A stretch of DNA of 64,000 nt from a virus, in IMG/VR virus record IMGVR_UViG_3300027509_000013, positions 1 to 64,000 of that record. One strand, given 5' to 3'. A program made the position numbers and the translations under genes. Positions 1 through 12,900 of this stretch are shown piece after piece (position 1 is the first letter of the stretch; each line of letters begins with the position of its first letter). Under the pieces are notes generated by a model that saw nothing but the letters and a program-made list of their open reading frames with translations, searched no databases and was not told the origin of the DNA.

Positions 1-855
1 GATTTAATCGGTAAAGTTTACGATAATAAAACAATCGAGAATGTAAATATTGACGGTCAAGGAAGAATTGTTTTACAATTTGAAGATGATAGTTCTAGTT
101 TATTCCGTCCAGAAGATAAAGGAAGTATTTCAACATTAACTGACATTGGTAATTCTGAGGCTAATAATGGTCCAGAAAAACCTGCTTCTAAGTCAGAAAA
201 AACAGCAGTCAAACCTGAGAAAGCTCCTGCGGAGCAGTCATTTGATCAATTGATAGATGGAGTTCCTAAATATAAGACTAAAGATTATAGTCCTCCAGAT
301 GTTAAGGATGAGGATCATTTGCAATATATCACTAATGGATACCAAGATTATGAAGCTAATCCATCAATGGCGATCAGGCATAATAATCCAGGAAATATAA
401 GTGATACTAATAGAGGAAATCCAGTAGCTATATCTGGTGTTGTTGACGACGGTATCGGTCGGAAGTCTCCAATATTTGCTACTCCAAGGGAAGGATTGGA
501 AGCAGTATTAGAGAAATGGACCAGAGCTAAAGATGGTAAAAGTGATGTGTACGAACTAGATAAGAACCTACATGAATGGATATCAAGTGGAAGTACTGGT
601 GCGGATGCTAAGATGACATTCCTTCAAAGTCTCAAAACGATTGCCCCTGATCAATTCAAGAAGCATATTGATGCTGAAATCAAAGGAAATGCAAAAAGAG
701 AGAAGTGGGATGAATTGGCAAAAAGCATTGATATGGAAGAATTCTTTAATAACTTTACATCAAAGCAATTTACAGAAGCTTGGGTGATGAAAGAAGACGC
801 TGATATGTATCGTTACTTGAAAAGTGATGGACATATTAAAGAGGTTTTGAGATAG
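1..855 (+). CDS. Virion-associated lysozyme-like protein, C-terminal part (5' end outside window)
   Basis: The frame is open from base 1 to the TAG at 853-855, so this is the C-terminal 284 residues of a gene that begins left of the window; a TTG at 250 is in the same frame but is not a credible start. The first ~80 residues form a charged P/A/K-rich linker. It then shows MAIRHNNPGNI, which matches the R-x-NNPGNI signature of phage structural lysins of the P5 / tail-associated muramidase type, followed by a helical domain. The role would be local peptidoglycan hydrolysis during DNA entry (family knowledge). It lies directly before the giant polyvalent gene, separated by a terminator, which fits a virion or injection locus. 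The catalytic residue cannot be assigned by eye. Confidence 0.6.
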   Translation, partial: DLIGKVYDNKTIENVNIDGQGRIVLQFEDDSSSLFRPEDKGSISTLTDIGNSEANNGPEKPASKSEKTAVKPEKAPAEQSFDQLIDGVPKYKTKDYSPPDVKDEDHLQYITNGYQDYEANPSMAIRHNNPGNISDTNRGNPVAISGVVDDGIGRKSPIFATPREGLEAVLEKWTRAKDGKSDVYELDKNLHEWISSGSTGADAKMTFLQSLKTIAPDQFKKHIDAEIKGNAKREKWDELAKSIDMEEFFNNFTSKQFTEAWVMKEDADMYRYLKSDGHIKEVLR

Positions 856-881
856 ACTATATTAGATAAAATTTATTATAG

Positions 882-920
882 GCCATCTTAGTTTTATAAC
901 TTGGATGGCTTATTATTTTT
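882..920 (+). terminator. Rho-independent terminator after the lysozyme-like gene
   Basis: GCCATC at 882-887 pairs with GATGGC at 904-909 around a 16-nt loop and is followed by TTATTATTTTT. It separates the lysozyme-like gene from the giant gene that begins at 927. Confidence 0.6.
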
Positions 921-926
921 AGAATT

Positions 927-3900
927 ATGGAAGACAACACGAATTTAAAAGATCAGAATCAAACAGAAGAGAATCTGCAAGATGAATCTACGCAGACTGC
1001 AGTAACAGATCCACCTGTTACCGACCCACCTGTAGAGGAAACTCCGAAGCCAAAGATAGATCCTTTTGTTTCATTCATAAGGCAGCAAGCAGCGGCTACA
1101 GGTAAGGATATCTCTAATAAAGATGTATTAGCTCTGTATAAGCAGAATGTAAACAACAAAGCTGATTACATCGCGAAGTCTTATGCGGATGCAGGGAAAA
1201 CTCTTAGTATTACTCAGGCAAGAGAAATGGGTAGAAGGCTAGGTATCCCGCAGGAAGATTTTGATGGTATTGACAATGTGAGATATGATGATACTATTGA
1301 TTCTAAGATAGTTGATCACGTTAAAAAGAGAGGTGAAGAAAAAGGAGCATTGAATTTTAAGGGTGGAACAACCGAAGACTTAGAAAATGCTGTTGCTGCT
1401 CAGAGAAAAAAGATAACGGGAGCAAGTGGAGGATTTGGGTCGCTTTATGGAGGTCAAGTTAGAGTAGGAGAGAATGAAGAAGAAGAGATATCTGATAGAT
1501 TAGTAAAGGAATGGGAAGAAGACCAAGTAAAAGATCAGCAGTATAAAAAAGTACTTGAAGAAAAAAACCTACCAATTGTTAGGTATGATGATTTATTCAA
1601 GAAGTACTCTCAGGATGAAAATAATCCTACTACAGTAAGAAATAATGCTAATAGTCATATGAACAGGTATATTACTGCCATGTCTGATAGGACTAAAGTG
1701 TTGGCTGATAAAGTGACTGATAGGCAAGAAAAGGAATTGATGGGACTTTTAATTGCTAGGGAAGAAATTGATGGATTTGATGTAAATAAGCAAAGTCCTG
1801 AATTTCAGAGATGGTTTGATTCTTCTGGTAAGACTGCTAGTCAAATTTATGAATTTAAACAATTTAATAGTAGTCTAGTAGAAGATGATGATGGTAATAT
1901 AACTTCTTATCAAGATGACTTAAATGAATTTGTTAGGAAAAACCAAAAGGAAGTAGACAAACGAGGATTGGGTGCATATTTATTTGCTGATCAGAAAGGG
2001 CAATCTTCAATGGCGAGTTTAGTAGTCGGTGCAGCTATCAATTCATTTAATAGTACTTTTACTATAGCCGATCGAGATTTCAATGACGATCTTGAAGAAT
2101 TGCAAAACAAGAAGTATTCTAGAGATGAGGTTCAGGGATTAATGAAAAAGATTGGGGAAAGAAATTACAAAAGAGACCTGAGATCAGCATTGATGTCAGC
2201 TTCTCCTAGTAATTTCACTGGTCCAAGTGCATATGATTTTATACCGGTACCAGTAGCTAGTGGTGGTACTGTTAATGTGAGGTTTGACAGTAAGGATAAA
2301 GCTGTTGATATCTTTACAGATAATAAAAAGATAATTCCTAAAGAAGATTGGACGAAAGAACAGCAAGAAGCATTTAACAAAGCTCAAACAGACCCTAGTT
2401 TGCGAAAGCAAAGAGGTTACAATTTAAGACCTATAGGGAAAGGAGTTGTTGAAGCCTCAGCAGGAATGGTACCACTAATAGCTGCTACCTATATGACTGG
2501 TGGATTAGCAACAGCAGCGGGAGCAACAACACTTGGAGTGCAGGCTGTTTCAGGTAGTACAGCAGCACTTGTGACGTATGCTCAAACATATGGAGATAAT
2601 TACAAATCTCACTTAGCTCAAGGATTTGGAGATAAAGAAGCAAGGGCTTATGCAAGAAGAATAAGTGGAGTAGAAGCCTTTATTGGGGCAGCAGTTGGAC
2701 CAATAGAGAGAAAGTTTGGAACGATAAGAGCTAATCAAACTAGAAGAGCATTAGGTGAAGCAGCGCAAGAGGCTCATAGTGTTGCAGCTAGAGCAGCTGT
2801 AGGTCAGGCAACAGCTAACGTTGCTGAGTCAACATATCAAAAAGCATTTTGGAGCAGTGCTAAGAAAAAATTAGGACAATATGCAAAAGATGGAGCAGGA
2901 GAAGTTCTTGAAGAATTATTTGTGTTAAATGACACAGCTGCTCACAATGCATCTTTAGGTAGAACAGATTCTGATGTAACTGCTGACGATATATTTACAA
3001 CAGCAGCGGTATCTTTTCTTACTGGTGCAAGCTTTTCAACAATGTCAAACCCAGGAGTAAGTATAGAAGATCTTGATAATAGTATTCTTCATATTGGAAG
3101 ACATTACAATCAATTTGAAAAGAACAAGTCAATAACAGGAATCCAGTTAGGTGAAACTGAAGCTGAAAATACAGCTAAAGAAGAAATGTTAGTTAGGTCT
3201 AGAGAGGGATATGTAATTTCAGATAAGCATGCTAAAAGAACAGGAATTTTACTTAGTGGAGAAAACATGCAAGAGGTTAATGATTTAATCCTTGAAAGTG
3301 CTAAGACACCTGATGCTGATACTGACTATGATGCAGAGATAGGAGCAATTTACGACAGAGCACTCGAAGAGTCAGCAGATGCTGAGCCTGTAACAGATAC
3401 TGACGATGATGGTCCAGGTGGAGATGATGGCGGTAGTGACGATGACGATACAGGTGGTCCAGACGATCCAGATGCAGCTCCAACACCAGACACGTTGGTA
3501 GATGATCTATTTGACGACCCTGCGGCAGTAACAGTGGATAACCCAGATGATTTAGTGGAAGTAGGTGGCGAAGCCGACACAGACGTTGAAATCGACCCAG
3601 AAGCGGATGCAGAAGTAGAGCCGGTATCTACAAGACCTCAAACAATAGCTGACATTGAAACAGTATCAGACATACTAGCAGAAGAAGGTAGAGGGAGTAA
3701 TAGTTTTTCTTTCCAAGATGAGAATGGAAATACTAAAACATTTGCTAGAGATGAAGATGGAGATTTTATCAATCTTGAAAATGGAGAGACAGCAAGTGAT
3801 ACTGACTTAGAGAATCTGAGAGATTCAATGCTTGCCGATAATGATGTAGAGATAGATTATGATTTAGAAGGTAATGTGTCTTCAAATGAAGGTGCTTATG

Positions 3901-6900
3901 TGCGATATGGTAATAACAGTGGATACATAGTTGAGCATGATGGAAATCATTATGTAGAAACACTTGATGGAGATCTACAGTTAATAGAGTCAGGTTCGAG
4001 CGAAACTTCTGCATCAGAGCTTGGTATAACAGGTATTCAGGGAGCATCTACAAGGACAGCAGACATAGGTAGAGCAAAGAGTAAGGTTAAGAATACAGTA
4101 AATGGAGTAGTAGGAGTATTTGAGGGAGATGGAAGTAAGGGAACTGTAGAGATTGGTGGACAGAACTATGATTTTGTTAAAGGAAAGTATGATCCAACAA
4201 CTAAGTCAGCGGTTGTAACTGTAACTCGTAATGGTAAGAAAACAAATGTGAAAGGTGAAGATGCTTTAAGTATTCTTCAAGATCAAGCAGCACATAAATT
4301 AGGTAAATCACGTAAAAATATAACAGCAGATGACGTCAAGAGAACAGCGAGTGAAATCAATAAAGAGCCGGGGATTAGCGAGCCTAAACCCAGAGGTAAG
4401 GTTGGAACTCGGAAAGTACAGCAAAGCGGATCAGATAGAGATAATGCAGGCAATGATGGAACCGAATCAGGAGCCGAACCCGGAAGAGACGGAGATACTG
4501 GGGCAACCGACACAGACAACGAGCCTGGAGCAGACGGAGAAGGAACTGGCACAACAAATGCAGCCGACGTCAACAGCGGAGCCGCAGACGGTAGTGCCAA
4601 GCAGTCAGGAGATACCAGACCCGCAGGTGAAGGAAGCACAAGCGAGCCTACACGACCAAGCAGCAGCAGAAAGGGACATGGCTTCACAAAATCAGAACCT
4701 TACAGAGCCATCAACGGAAAGTCCTATTACTATGAAGGAGGAAAGTGGAGAGGCGCAACCTCTGGAAGAGCCCTCAGCGACGCCAAATCAGCCGAGTTAA
4801 CAGCAGAGATTGGTAAAAGGATAATCTCACAAGCTACTTTGCATCTTAATAGTCAAAATATCTTTGCAGGAAGTCAGATAATTACAGACTTTTTGAACAG
4901 TGAAATAACTGTAGGAGAAGATATTATTGAGCAATTCATTAAGGAGCAAAACCCTGAGTTGTATAAGATGCTTTTGGGATACCGTGATCATATTAGGGAG
5001 TCAGGAGTAAAGATAGTTGGATATGATAATACAGCTGACTTTCAGGCAGCTACTGGTCAAGCTAATCCTAATCCAGATATTACAGCAAATACGAATGTAA
5101 ATTCTGATACTTCAACAGATGTAAATATAATTAGTACTCCAAGTGCAGAGATTATTTCTGAGCTACAGAAACTAGGGACTGTAGAAGAGAAGTTAAACTG
5201 GTTAAAAGATAAAGGGTTATTAGAGCCAATGGTCGTTAATGGCCAAGAGTTTAATGGAGCTGAATGGGAGAGCAGGAAGATAGTAATGATGAAGATAGGA
5301 AATGTTAGCATTCCATTTTACATCAGTACAGGAAAGGGAGGAAAGAAGGATGTTGCGAAACATAAGTGGTATCCAGTATTTGGAATCGGGCAAGAAGGTT
5401 GGTTAAATAAAGGTTCTACTGCTGAAATAAACGAATATTACAAGAGTCCAGTATTTGCTAAATTTGCCAAGATATTAAATGAAGGAGTAGGCAATGCTGA
5501 TTTTAGAGGTGATAATGATACAGGTAGAATTAAGGATGGAATAGCTTTTATAGAAGATACTAATTTTGCTCCTGTTAATGATGCAATGAATATTGAGAGC
5601 ACTCCTGCTAAAAGTAATAAAGATGTTCAGGGCTTTTATGATCATGCATCGAATGTACTTAATGCTGTTACTGACGAATTAAAAGCAATTGAATTAAGTC
5701 AATCTCAAAAGGCACAGACAGCTAATAACATAGCTTCAAGAACAGAAGGAGACCGGGATGCAGGATTATCTTTAGGATTTACAGATGCTAATAATCCAAA
5801 TGCTGAGGGAGATGTTTTTGAATCTAAAGTAGAAGATAGTGACCCAAGTAATCCTGCCAATCAGTTAAGTTTCTTTGATGAGAATGGCGACCCGATAGTA
5901 TTTGCAGCTGAGAGCAAAGGAGAACCATATGTAGACCCAGACCTAGTACCTGATGAACAAAGAGTACAGACACAATGGAATGAGAGTAAGAACATACAAT
6001 TCACAGGAACAACTAAGGTTAAAGATGCTTCTGATGTGGCACACATCTTCAGACTGCTCGAAAACAAGGCAGTAGAGCAAGCCTATGTAGTTCACGTTGA
6101 TAGTGAAGGTAATTCTCATATTCAGCATATGTCTATGGGTGGAGTTGCAGGAACTGTAGTCGACCCTAAATTGATAGTGGCAGGAGTATCTAAATTCAAG
6201 TCAGAGAAAGTCTATTTAATTCATAATCATCCATCAGGTAATTTAGAGCCAAGTCAAGCAGATTTCAACATAACAGCTAAGGTTAGAAATGGTCTAAGGC
6301 CATTAGGTATTCCTGTGGAGCATGTCATAATGGACACCTATAAGCAGGAGTATACTGTTATCGATCAAAACAATGAAGCTAGTTTTGAAAAAAGGTCAAA
6401 GAAGGATTATAGTGATGTTCCGTTGCAGACCTTTACTATGGACGAGCAAAGTGTAGATCCGACAGTGCTTGGTCAGAAAATATCTGCATCAAACGATGTA
6501 GCAAAGTTCTTTCAAAACAATAGATTTACGGCAAGACCAAAAGGTGGTGTGTTGATATTAGATCGTAAAAACACTATTGTAGGTCATTTTGCTCATCCGG
6601 ATGGGATTAGTGACTTAAAGCCATTATTAGATCAAATGGCTGCTGTTAATGGGAGTGGTATCATTACTTATGGTAACACTAGAAGGTACCAGAGGATTAC
6701 AGCTCCGAATATGCAGAAGACATTCGATGATTTAGATTATAAGTATTTAGATGATGTTACTTTCAAGTCAGAAGGCTCTGATATTGAAGGATATCTTAGT
6801 GCAGCTGAGGAGGGACTGTCTCTTAATGAGCAGCACGAAAAGTATGGCACTGATCCGATATCTAATTCTGAGGTAAATGAACCAAGTGATAGTCCACAAC

Positions 6901-9900
6901 AGAAAGATGTAAGGGCACAGATTGATGAGAAGAGAAAAGAGTTAGAATCGGCTAAGAAAGCCTACTCTAAGAAAGCAAGAGAAATCCATGAGCATTTAAT
7001 AGCTGATCAGAAAGACTTGTTTGGGCAACGAGATTCAGTTTTGAAGGCGCAGACAGGTTTGTTTGAAGTTCAGAGAATTGATGCGGACCCACAAGATATA
7101 CTTGCTCCATTAAAGGCTAATATAGAGAGGATAAGGAAAGAGATTAATAGTCTTAGTCGGTCTTTAGAAGCTCCGCAGACTGGTTCATTGTTTGAGAGTA
7201 AGGTGCCAGAGGACAATAATTTAGATGTCCCTTTTTCAAGACCTCTTATAAATTCCCTATTGGCAAATCTTAGATCTAAAAATGAAGATGTAGCTGCAGA
7301 AATATTTGAAGCAATAAGAGATAAAAGAGCGTCTGACACAGGAGAATTTGCAATGGATGAGTATGTAGACTCTATTGAAGATCTTACGTTTAAAAATGTA
7401 GTTGACATATTAAGAGCAACGACCGAACAGGATATTTTTAACACTCGTGACGCTATTAATTATTTAAATAAAATAGGTGATCCTAACATAGGTAGAATAT
7501 TAAAAGAAACAGTGAAGTTATCCGGTGATTCTATCTTTGAAAGTAAGCCACAACCAGAAATAACACCGATTGAAGTATTAGATGATTCACACATCGATGC
7601 TTTCAATGAAACTGGCTTAGTGCCAAACAATATAATTTCTACAATTGCTAATAAGATAAAGAATAAGCAGCAGTTGTCTAATAATGAGATGGAGATTTAC
7701 AATGCGGCACCTTTATTGGTAGAAGCTGAGCTCTATGATCCATTAGGTCAATCAGAGTCTCCTAAGTCAGCTGTTTATAAAGATGGTAAGATTCACATTG
7801 ACTTTAGTAACTTCAGTAATTCTGATGTTTCTCAGGCAATGATAGATTCTTTCATGGATAAGAATCGAGGGAACATTGAAGAAGCATTGGAGTCTAGACT
7901 TAAAAAGAGTCCATTATTCAAAGATTACTTTGATGTAGCTACAGGAGAAAGAGTAGACACAACCGAAGCTGATTCCGAAGCAGACTTCTATAGCCCAGAT
8001 GCAGAAGATGGAGAGAATGGAGAAGTAGGCACTAATATCTCAGAGAGATATGATCAAGCTGAGAAGATATATGGAAATGAAGAAGCAGTAAAGCTAGTCA
8101 ATGGCCAGAGAGTAAAAGGACGTTTCGTTCTCGCTCCATTTGATTCGATAACCCCATCTCATAATCCAAATACATTTGAAAAGTCAGAAGGATTCCCAAC
8201 AGAGAATGGAGTTACTGTAAATGATAGAGATTACGAAAGTGATAAGAATGCTCAAAAGGCAGTAAAGGAATTTTCGAAGGATTATACTGATGCAGCTTTT
8301 ACTGGTGGTAATATTATTGTTAGTAAGGATGGGATAGTAATGTCTGGTAATAACAGAACGATGTCTGGACAGTTAGCTGATTCTGATGCAATGTCAGATT
8401 ACTACAAGATACTTCCTATCAAGCTTAAACAAGCAGGAATAGAGGTTCCAGATGGAGTTGATTTACAAGATGGTAAATATGGTCTTTGGATAGAGTGGGA
8501 TGCTCCTAATCCAGTTTATAGTGTAAATGAGTTTGCTAAATTCAATGAAGACCCAACTAAAGCAAAGTCAACAGTAGATACATTTAGAACTACAAAGAGT
8601 AAGCTTACTACTGATTCAGTAAATGGATTACTATCTGTTGTTCCTGATAATAGATTCCCTGAAACATATTATGCTAAAGGTGAAAAGGCTAAGCAGTTTG
8701 CTGATTGGGTAGTATCTAATGGTATTTACCCTAAATTAAGAGTATCTGAAATTTATGATGCGAAGAACAAGGAATTGACTTTTAGAGGTTCAATGCTTGC
8801 TCAGTTAGTCTCAGTTGGTTTACTGATCGATGATTCAACGACTCAGTTGTTTGATAAGAAGAGAATGTCACCTTATTTAGACCGATTGAGTCAAATGGGT
8901 AAAGTATTCAATTCATTACTGGGAACTGACTTAGACATGTCAGACAACATAAATGGAGCACTTAAATTATTAAATGATTACGGTCAGAATAATGGAGGTG
9001 AAAAATCATTCCTAAGATGGGCTAGAGGTTTAGGTATCGGAACTGATGGTGGAGGTATTCAGAATAATCCTATGGATGTAGCAATAGCGTACATGCTCTC
9101 AGGAGAGTCTAAGTCTTCTAATATGAGGAAAGACTTTGGAAAGAGAATAAGTGTAGCTAAGGACGCTGACAGTCAAGCGGGAATTGGATTAGAAGGAACT
9201 GATAGTAGATCTAAGTTTGACTTGGTTCAAAAGTCTTTAGAAGTATTGTCAAGAGATAATAGTTTACAGCCATCAGTAAGACAGGAATTAGCTTTTCTTG
9301 CATCTCAGGATTTCTCTGAGGATTCTAAATTTAGAGCTACAGAAAAGGGAGGAATATTCGAAAGCAAAGTCAATTTAACTCCGATTCAAAGGATTTATCA
9401 GGATGTGTTGGCCGGAGGTCAGCCTAAGATAATTGAAGCATTAGAGACAGGAGTTGAGAAAGCAATAAAGAGTATTAGTCCTGGTGTTTACCAAAGTATG
9501 ATCGATGCAGGTCTTACTAACGCTGATATCCTAAAAGCGGTAGCAAGTGGAGATCAGTTGGTAGTTAATAAGAAGTCTAAGATATTGGATAAGATTAGTC
9601 AAATGTCTGCGGATGGATTGATGAAGGTAAGTGCAGCTGATTTATTCCAAGCAAAACAAGCTGATTTCACTGATAATGGAATTACATTAAGTGATGTCAA
9701 GGGAGCGATCGGAGAAGTTGAATCAGGTAATGAAATCCCTGCAAGTTTAATGACAGAAGCAGGAATAGACGTATTGCCATTTGATGATAATGTAAAGTCA
9801 GTATCTTCTTATTTGGAGAATAGAGGATTTCCAAAACCAATAGCCAAGTTAGCAGAAGAGATTTATAGAACATATCCATCTGGTACTGGTGATATTAAGA

Positions 9901-12900
9901 CAGCAGCAAAGTCAGCCATGGCCATTGTAAACCCGATGAGGTCTGCGATGAATCTTTCTACTTATTATCCATTTACTGATTTACAGAAAGGATATATCAA
10001 GCAAGAGTTTGAGATAGAATCAGATAATGATTTTAATGATGTAGTAAGAGCATTGTTTGACGATTACATGGATGGTAAGAGTCATCCAGTAATGGATATG
10101 GTAGGAACCTGGGTCAAGGCAGCTTATCAGAATGCTATTGACATTGGTGTACCTATGAAAGGGAGAAATGCTGATATCATTCAAGCATTGAATCTGAAAG
10201 AAGGAAATGTATTTACTACTGGTGATAGTATTGTTTTGGATAATAAAGGTTACTTTATTGAAGGAGTAGATAAAGTCAATGGTCAAAGATTTTATAACTT
10301 AATTGATGTAGCATCTAAGAGAAGTTTAAGGTTATCGGAAGCTGAGGTAGAAGAAAGGGGAGTAAAAGAGAAATACAAATTAGATCCTAAGAGGCAGAAG
10401 GTGATTGACTTGGTTACTGATGTGCTTAAAGACATAGTTCCTAATCTATCTATTACCTACTTCACTTCTGATCAATACAGAGCTCACAGAGGTTATAATG
10501 CAAATGCCTTTATGAATACGGCAAAGGGATGGTTAGCTCTAAATATGGAGTTAGCTACTACTCAATCTATAAGACACGAGGCAGGACATTTTGTTATTCA
10601 GGACCACTTTAAGACGAATCCAGAAGCTTTAATTGACATGCATAAGGTTGTCGTTGGGGTTTTGGAGAATGGAACAGCTAGAGAGAAAGCATTAGCTAGA
10701 CAAGTTCAGGCGCATGTTGATCAGTATGGAGCTACACAGGCCAAGTTGGCAGGAACATCAATTGAAAGAGTAAAAGCAGAAGAGTACCTTGTAGAATTAG
10801 CAGCACTTTTAGCTGATAATAAAGAGCAGATATCTAAAAAGAACTGGGCAGAAATAATTGATAACATAGTTGACTATGTAAAGAAGTTATTCAAAACAGA
10901 TTTCGATTTTGATATAGCTGATGCTGATGAAGCGATCGATTTCATTAATGGAGTGGCAACAAGACTTGGAGGATCGCCGCCAGTAAATGTAGCGACGCCA
11001 GTATCACAGAATCCTGTGCAAGGATTGTTTGAGTCAAAGTTTGATGAGTTGTTTACCAAAGGTGAAAAAGTTACAGTTTACTATCCGGCAGTAGACAGAG
11101 CAGGACTCGAGACGACTTCTGGAAGAGTTTACATGGAAGCTGAGGTTGGAGGTATATTTGATGACAGTAAAACAGGACAGAGGTTAGTTAAAATAGGTAA
11201 GAACTATTATCCAAGAACTGCATTTTCTAGGGATGCTCAGGGAAGAGTAGTGATTAATACTTATGATGCTGAAATAACAGGGCCTTCTACATTAAATGCT
11301 GATGATACAGCTAAGGTAGATGAGATTATTAAAATCTACTTGAATCACAATCCAGATATGACTGGAAAAGAGATTTATGATGCTCAGAGAAGTAAGGCAT
11401 TCAAGAGACTTGGAGTTAAGAAAGGTTATGTCCAAGAGAGATTTGATTTGATTACGAAAGATGAAGCAGGAAGGAAAGCCGAGTTAGGATTCCAGAAAAG
11501 TGAGCAAGACAGATTGAAGAATAAGAACATCAATAATACTTTGAAGAGAGCTATTCAGCTTTTATCAGCTGACTTTAGAGCATTAGCTGAAGCAGAAGGA
11601 GTGATACTCGAGAATGACAATGCTGAGACTGATTATGTAAACCAAAAGATTGCAGACTTATTAGATGAACATGCTAATACTCCTGAGAGTATTGAAGCAT
11701 TTTATAGAGAGTTTAGAAAACATCAGCCTACTATTCTTGGAAGCAATGAGGTGTTTGATGGTAAAGATGGAGTTAAAGATCAAATGGACCCTAGAATTTT
11801 TGTTGGTACAATGTATCGATTGATTGCAGCTTACGGATCATTTAAAGATACTCTTATGACAGGTCTCTTAGATGATATTCATGTAGCTATGGTTGCTGAT
11901 TTAACGAAACTAAGTAGTAACTCAGGATTAATGTTATTGGGTCATACAGAGAAGTACTCTGGATTACCTAGTAATGTGAAAATGGATGAAATACTAAGAG
12001 ATATTGATTACGCTATAACTAAGGAGCTCAATAATAAAAAAATAGGAAATAGTAAGAGTGCTCAGAAAGAGATAGATGCTTTAACTAATAAGCTGAAAGT
12101 AACAGATAAGGATATCAGTGATGTAGTAGATGCACTTGATAAGACTGGTTTCTTTAAAGACTTATCAGATGCAGTTACTCCAGATGATTTAGGATTGTCT
12201 GATTTGATTGCAAAAGCAGATAGAGAGATCAATGATGATGGTACAAATAATTCTGATTTAGACAATGATGCTGAGAACGAATTTATATTTGAATCTAAGG
12301 CAGTTGATCCGAGTAAGAAGCTGCGTAGAATTGTAAATATCGCATTTAATGATGCATATTTCAATAAGAGAAAGAAAGCAGGGAATAGTGACTTTTTAAG
12401 AGGTAAAGACCCAATGGTTCGAATAAAAAAAGCACTAGAGACTTATTTTATACAAAAGATGCAAGGGGGATTGTTTGGTAGTGCAAATAATAACAACAAA
12501 GCAGATATTAAAGAGTTTTATCGTCAATACCCGAGTGTAGCCAAGCAGATAGAAAAGCAGTATTTAAAAATGCAGAAGCAGATTGCAACTGACATTATCA
12601 ATACTAAAGGAAATGCTGATCTAAAATCAATTTTACAGAGAAGTTATAAGAGTGTCAATAAGACATCTAAAGTTGTGCCGATCGATAAGTTGTTGGCTGA
12701 CAGTAAGAATACTGGAAGAGTTGTTCGTGATGCCTTAGATAGATTGAGATTAAAAATGTCTTACGCTAAAGACCCAGTTGTTAGAGCAAGAATATTAGAT
12801 GCGATCCAGAAATTAGAGCAGGTAAAGGCAAACTTAGTTTATGATGAATCTAAGATTGATATAAACAATCCTAAATTCTCTAGGTCTATAAACAAATCAC

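Noticed and set aside
3721-3790. RNA polymerase catalytic motif (DxDGD) in the giant protein (DEDGD)
   Set aside because: The match lies in a short acidic segment without the neighbouring double-psi barrel sequence, so the crAss-type virion RNA polymerase reading is not supported.
4283-4800. Frames on both strands over the low-complexity linker of the giant gene
   Set aside because: They follow from biased codons in the D/G/E/T-rich linker and have no start signals or motifs.
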